Translations under genes and position numbers: made by a program | Source: Acidobacteriaceae bacterium | GTDB lineage: Bacteria > Acidobacteriota > Terriglobia > Bryobacterales > Bryobacteraceae | Direction: 5' to 3' | Length of the DNA: 64,000 bases | Assembly (NCBI GenBank): GCA_019240475.1 | Contig: JAFAYI010000036.1 | Coordinates: 361,174-425,173, forward strand | Part shown: positions 59,713 through 64,000 of the stretch, one piece after another | Position numbering within the stretch: the stretch's first letter is position 1 | Layout of the letters: every line of letters starts with the position of its first letter | The notes under the pieces: generated by a model | The model's database searches: none | Seen by the model: only the letters and a program-made list of their open reading frames with translations | What the model was told of the DNA's origin: nothing

Positions 59713-60903
59713 TTGGGAATCCGTCAAATAGGCAAGTGGCTCGCGCTCGGCTGTGGGCTACTGTTAGCAAGCGCCTCCCCGGCTCGCGCGCAGACGGGAT
59801 TGGGAATCGGCGGTTACGACCTCTCCTCTGCCGCCGATCGAATCATCGCCTTCGATTACAACAGCAGCGGAAAGCAGGACCACTTAGTCTGTTACCGGCC
59901 AGGAACCGGCGTCATCTGGATTCTGCAAAACTCGGGCGGCCGATTTTCGCCCGTATTCGCCAGCAGCAACGGTATCGGAGGCTATGACCTCAAATCCGCA
60001 AACGACCTCATCATCCCGTTCGATTACGATAGCAGCGGCAAAATGGACCACCTGCTGCTATACCGGCCAGGTGGCGGCGCCGTCTACATTCTCAAAAACG
60101 TGTCCGGCGCTTTCGTGCCTGTCTATGCCAGCGGGAACGGTATCGGCGGCTATAACATGGCCGCCTCCACGGACTTGGTTATCCCGTTCGATTACAACGG
60201 CAGCGGCAAACAGGATCACTTACTGCTCTCCCGGCCTGGAAATGGAATCTGCTGGATTCTGCAAAACGTCGCAGGGACCTTCTCGCCCGTCTATGCAAGC
60301 GCCGCCGGCGCCGGAATCGGATCTTACAACCTCATGTCCACCGCCGACCGCATCATTGCCTTCGACTACAACAGCACGGGCAAGCTCGATCACCTCGTCC
60401 CCTACCGCCCCGGAACCGGCATCATCTGGGTGCTTCAGAACGTGAACGGGACTTTCTCCATGGTGTTCTACAGCACCGATGGAATCGGATCTTACAACCT
60501 CATGTCCACCGCCGACCAGGTCTTGGCCTACGACTACAGCGGGACCGGAAAGCAGGATCACTTGATTCTGTTCCGGCCCGGAACCGGCATCATCTGGATG
60601 CTCCAAAACGTGAACGGAACCTTCTCCATGGTCTTCTGGAGCGGCGGAACGGGCATCGCGGGCTACAACCTGACTGCCACTAACGACCAGATCCTGCCGT
60701 TCGATTACGACGGCGACGGCAAACTCGATCACCTCGTGGTCTACCGGCCCGGCGCCGGCATCTGCTGGATCTTACAGAACGTACAGGGCACGTTCTCGCC
60801 GGTCTACATCCAACCCTCCAGCCTCTTGGACGCGAGCACGCCGGCCAAGGAATATATCTACCTGAACGACAAGGCGGTGGCCATTGAAAACAATCCTCAG
60901 TAA
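59713..60903 (+). CDS. Secreted six-repeat propeller-like (FG-GAP/VCBS-like) protein with RHS-like C-terminal tail
   Basis: From the TTG the protein is 396 residues. GIRQIGKWLALGCGLLLASA is a signal peptide. Six repeats of about 56 residues follow, each with GIGGYxL, an acidic FDYxxxGKxDHL loop (Asp-x-Asn/Asp-x-x-x-Gly, calcium-like), YRPGxGxxWILQN and FSPVY. This fits a blade-like lectin or integrin-type propeller. After the last repeat, ASTPAKEYIYLNDKAVAIEN resembles the EYIYLGGxLxAxE tail of RHS proteins. The next gene overlaps it by 20 bp. Confidence 0.85.
   Translation: MGIRQIGKWLALGCGLLLASASPARAQTGLGIGGYDLSSAADRIIAFDYNSSGKQDHLVCYRPGTGVIWILQNSGGRFSPVFASSNGIGGYDLKSANDLIIPFDYDSSGKMDHLLLYRPGGGAVYILKNVSGAFVPVYASGNGIGGYNMAASTDLVIPFDYNGSGKQDHLLLSRPGNGICWILQNVAGTFSPVYASAAGAGIGSYNLMSTADRIIAFDYNSTGKLDHLVPYRPGTGIIWVLQNVNGTFSMVFYSTDGIGSYNLMSTADQVLAYDYSGTGKQDHLILFRPGTGIIWMLQNVNGTFSMVFWSGGTGIAGYNLTATNDQILPFDYDGDGKLDHLVVYRPGAGICWILQNVQGTFSPVYIQPSSLLDASTPAKEYIYLNDKAVAIENNPQ
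59803..60819 (+). repeat. Six ~168-bp tandem repeats in the propeller-like gene
   Basis: Six units of 56-58 codons, with the GIG(G/S)Y block opening each unit and YRPG near its middle. Units four and five are closest to each other at DNA level. Six blades would be a complete small propeller. Confidence 0.85.
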
Positions 60904-63900
60904 GAGACCGGGCGAACGGTTGCCCGATTCCCGCGGAGTGGCCATCGCGGCGCTCTTCTTATGCGCCGCCGGCGCATTCGCGCAAACGCCGGATGCCGGC
61001 TATACCCCGATGACCGTCGAGCAGGGCACGCCTCAGGGTTCCTACGCGCTTTCCAATCTGTTTACAGTCAACTATTTCTCCGGGCGGCTCAACGTCGCCA
61101 TACCCCTGGTCCAAATCGGCGGCCGCGGAGAAGCCAAGATGTCCATCAATGTCGGTCTGTCTAACGACTGGATGTTACAAGAGGCTTACGGCCCCTCCAA
61201 TCTATGTCCGAACGGAGGCTCGTGTACGACTTACTCGCCTATCCTGCAGCAGATTTGGCCGAATAGCACAACTTATAGCTATGGGGTTCAGTTCGGCGCC
61301 GGATGGGTGGTGGCCAAAGGCGCCGACAGCATTATCCAAGGCGTCATGACCAACGCCTACAGTGTCACGCGCCTCTACTATTACCGCCCGGACGGATCGT
61401 CCACGGAGCTCGTGGACACCACTTACTATGGGCAGCCCACCTTCACCCAGTGCGATCCCGGTTATTACTGCCCGGCTCCGCCCACCAATCGAGGCACTAA
61501 CTTCATCAGCGACGACGGCTCTCAGATACAGTTCGTCTCCGATACCGCCATCTCCGATTGGATCAACTATGGAACTCCCACCGTGCGCGACCCGAGCGGC
61601 TATCTGATTCTCCGCGACGGCACAAAATACCGGGTAAACGGCGGCGTCGTCGCGAGCATGGAAGACCGCAACGGCAACCTGGTCACCATCTCCCCTACCT
61701 CCATTGTGGACAGCCTGGGCCGCACGACCACCTTCTCTCCCGGCACTTCGACGACCGGCGATTACACGCAAACATTGACCTATCCGGGAGTGAACGGCCA
61801 GACGCGCTCGATCTCCATTCGGTGGGGGCCGATGTCGGAGGCTCTTTCGAGCGGCCAGAGCATTCAAACCTATCTGCAGCTTTTCCCGAACCTGGCGGGT
61901 ACCTATCCGGGTGCGCAGCCCTTGCCCTTCAATCCATCCGTAATCAAATCGATCCAACTGGCCGACGGTTCCGAGTACCAGTTCTTCTACAACAGTTATG
62001 CGCAGTTAGCCGTCATGATTCTGCCCACCGGCGGCCGCTATGAATTCGATTGGGTGGGCCTTCCAGGCCTGCCGGGAGGCGCCCAGCCCGGAAGCCTCAC
62101 CATCACACGGTGCGTTTCGGCGATCCGCGATTATCCCAATGGGTCCACCCTCGCGCACCAGCAGTTCATTTCGTTTCAAAACACCGGATCCATCGACACC
62201 GTGGCGGTGGCCGTTGCCGATTACGACTACACGGCCTACAGCAGCGGGCTGCTGGTGCGGACCGTCAATCACGAGTACTACACTAACTGGAATTCCTCGT
62301 CCCCGCTCGACCATTGGCCCTGGCTGGCCGGGCGCGAAATATTGACCCAAACCTTCGCCCCTAGCGGAGCGCTGCTCGAATCGAAGAGCACCGTGTGGGC
62401 TCAGAAAGGACCGCTGCCGTGGACGGACCAGGGCAACCCATACCTCGATGCCTCGACGCCGGACCTTCAGCAGTCCTATGACCCCCGCATCGTTTCGGTG
62501 ACGACCACCAACGACGCGGGGCAAATATCGCAGGTCTCCTACGGCTACGACACCTATAACAACACCACCGACCAATATGAATATGACTGGGGCTCGGGAG
62601 CCGCGGGAGCGCTCCTGCGGCATGCCCAGACGACTTACAACACCGCCGGAGCTTACATCGCCGCTCATCTAGTGAGCCTGCCCATTGAGGCGAAAGTCTA
62701 TAACGGCGCCGGAACCTTGCAGGCCGACACGCAATATGGCTACGACGCCAATGCCGTCGCAAGCGAGTCGAACATTGTCGGGCACGATAACGCGAATTTT
62801 TCAGGCGGCGGAGCGCGAGGCAACGTCACCTCGATTGTCCGCTGCGCCACTCCCGGCAGTTGCGGCTGGCTCACCACCACCAGCTATTACGACGTCGCGG
62901 GCAACACGGTGCAGGTGACGGACGCCAACGGGCACTCGACCTCCTACAGCTACGCCGACAACTATAGCGACGGCTCGAACCGCAACGCATACGCGGAGCT
63001 GACGTCTGAAACGAATGCGTTGGGGCAGACGTCGCGCTGGCAGTGGGACTACAGCACGGGAAAACCGGCGCAGGCCACGGACCTGAATGGCGTGAACACG
63101 AAATACAGCTACAACGATCCCCTGGACAGGCTGACGGCGATGGTGCGAGCCTCGGGTATCGCCGGGTTCGAGACCGAAACGCAGTATGCGTACCAGCCGT
63201 ACTCCGCATCTTCCCCCTTCAGCGTGACGGCTAAACAGGATCAAGCGGCCTTCGGGGACGGGGCGATCCAATCGGAGCTGCTCTATGACGGGTTCGGACG
63301 CCAGACGCAGACTCGGCAGTACGAAAGCGGTGGCGGCTACATCGCGACCACCACGGCCTATGACGGGTTGGGCCGGGTTGAGCAAACCACCAATCCGTCG
63401 CGTCCGGGCGACGGGCTGAACTACGCGACGACCTACGGATACGACGCCCTGAACCGGCCCACATCGGTCGCAACCGCCGACGGCGCCGTGACAACCACCG
63501 CTTACAGCGGATACTACACGACCGTCACCGACCCGGCAGGGCACGCTCGCGTAACACAAACCGATGCGGCCGGCCGCCTCACAGCCGTCTGGGAAGATCC
63601 GGGCTCAAGTCCCCACTTCAACTACGAAACGACGTATCAATACGACGCCCTGAACGACCTGACTCAGGTAAACCAGGGAACGGAGACGCGCGCCTTCAGC
63701 TTCGATGGCCTCGGCCGGCTTCGATCGGCCAGCAATCCGGAATCCGGAACCCTGAGTTACGCCTATGACTCTGTAGGAAATCTGCTCACCAAGACCGATG
63801 CGCGGAACATCAAGACCAACTACACTTACGATGCTTTGAACCGCGTAACGCAAAAGACTTACTCGGACGGCACCCCGGCGGTTGGCTATCAGTACGATGC

Positions 63901-64000
63901 TTCGGGCGCCGGCTATTCCTGGGGCCATCTGACGGCGGAGTGGAACGGGAACTCGACCACGCAGTATGCCTCCATCGATCCACTGGGGCGCGTCACGGCG
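60884..64000 (+). CDS. RHS/YD-repeat protein, incomplete at the right edge
   Basis: At least 1039 codons open from TTG at 60884 to the window end with no stop. KTILSKRPGERLPDSRGV then AIAALFLCAAGAFAQ is a signal peptide. Roughly the first 500 residues (to about 62500) are a beta-rich N-terminal domain typical of RHS-family shells. YD repeats follow from about 62500 on: YGYDTYNN, YDVAGNTVQVTDANGHSTSY, YDGLGRVEQTT, YDALNRPTSV, FDGLGRLRSASNPESG, YDALNRVTQ. The C-terminal core and any toxin tip lie beyond the window. Start overlaps the propeller gene by 20 bp; AAGGCGGTGG precedes it. Confidence 0.87.
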   Translation, partial: MKTILSKRPGERLPDSRGVAIAALFLCAAGAFAQTPDAGYTPMTVEQGTPQGSYALSNLFTVNYFSGRLNVAIPLVQIGGRGEAKMSINVGLSNDWMLQEAYGPSNLCPNGGSCTTYSPILQQIWPNSTTYSYGVQFGAGWVVAKGADSIIQGVMTNAYSVTRLYYYRPDGSSTELVDTTYYGQPTFTQCDPGYYCPAPPTNRGTNFISDDGSQIQFVSDTAISDWINYGTPTVRDPSGYLILRDGTKYRVNGGVVASMEDRNGNLVTISPTSIVDSLGRTTTFSPGTSTTGDYTQTLTYPGVNGQTRSISIRWGPMSEALSSGQSIQTYLQLFPNLAGTYPGAQPLPFNPSVIKSIQLADGSEYQFFYNSYAQLAVMILPTGGRYEFDWVGLPGLPGGAQPGSLTITRCVSAIRDYPNGSTLAHQQFISFQNTGSIDTVAVAVADYDYTAYSSGLLVRTVNHEYYTNWNSSSPLDHWPWLAGREILTQTFAPSGALLESKSTVWAQKGPLPWTDQGNPYLDASTPDLQQSYDPRIVSVTTTNDAGQISQVSYGYDTYNNTTDQYEYDWGSGAAGALLRHAQTTYNTAGAYIAAHLVSLPIEAKVYNGAGTLQADTQYGYDANAVASESNIVGHDNANFSGGGARGNVTSIVRCATPGSCGWLTTTSYYDVAGNTVQVTDANGHSTSYSYADNYSDGSNRNAYAELTSETNALGQTSRWQWDYSTGKPAQATDLNGVNTKYSYNDPLDRLTAMVRASGIAGFETETQYAYQPYSASSPFSVTAKQDQAAFGDGAIQSELLYDGFGRQTQTRQYESGGGYIATTTAYDGLGRVEQTTNPSRPGDGLNYATTYGYDALNRPTSVATADGAVTTTAYSGYYTTVTDPAGHARVTQTDAAGRLTAVWEDPGSSPHFNYETTYQYDALNDLTQVNQGTETRAFSFDGLGRLRSASNPESGTLSYAYDSVGNLLTKTDARNIKTNYTYDALNRVTQKTYSDGTPAVGYQYDASGAGYSWGHLTAEWNGNSTTQYASIDPLGRVTA

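Overview
The window looks like chromosomal DNA of a GC-rich soil Acidobacteriota, closest in style to the Solibacter/Bryobacter group. The clues are a PadR regulator next to a MacB-like 'ADOP' permease, a DUF1549/DUF1553 cytochrome plus DUF1501 pair, a huge secreted protein with a Solibacter-type (TIGR03437-like) module, many short GTG/TTG-started genes, and an RHS protein. This placement is inferred from gene content; there is no rRNA gene. I found no tRNA, rRNA, CRISPR array, insertion sequence or prophage.

Layout. 1-15.8 kb is mostly housekeeping: the first codons of a probable NAD-dependent DNA ligase (minus strand), a lipid kinase, a YdjM-like membrane protein, cysE, a ureide-permease-like transporter, a transpeptidase, an SDR, glnD, a CocE-like hydrolase, a methyltransferase, a bactofilin, a GAF protein, a class IV aminotransferase, rdgB-rph, and small zinc-ribbon and membrane proteins. 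16-19.5 kb carries glycogen phosphorylase and an orphan ABC ATPase.

19.5-31.6 kb is an accessory glycan island, visibly less GC-biased than its flanks: two methyltransferase/glycosyltransferase units, a radical SAM-SPASM enzyme, GT2, GT8 and GT11-like transferases, a FemAB/GNAT-like protein, two sugar epimerases, a DegT aminotransferase and an AsnB-like amidotransferase. No flippase, polymerase or chain-length regulator is present, so the pathway is incomplete here. Together the genes suggest an amino-sugar and uronamide-containing glycan or glycoconjugate. A 69-codon ORF whose stop codon abuts the Shine-Dalgarno of the GT2-radical SAM operon is a possible peptide substrate.

31.6-40.6 kb holds an envelope/periplasm set: NHL propeller, DUF1501 and cytochrome-c-DUF1549-LamG-DUF1553 genes in one operon, a secreted unknown, an SMP-30 lactonase and a TIM-barrel isomerase. 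40.6-51.4 kb holds padR-ADOP with a legible promoter and tandem operator, an MFS transporter divergent from a hyuA-hyuB pair, and a serine biosynthesis operon (serA plus a class V aminotransferase). 51.5-64 kb holds the 1.7-kilo-residue secreted repeat protein, yqeY, an OPT transporter, a six-repeat propeller-like protein and, overlapping its end, an RHS/YD-repeat protein that runs off the right edge.

A cross-cutting observation: at least seven genes have a TAnnnT -10-like box ending exactly 6 or 7 nt before a start codon, which suggests leaderless mRNAs.
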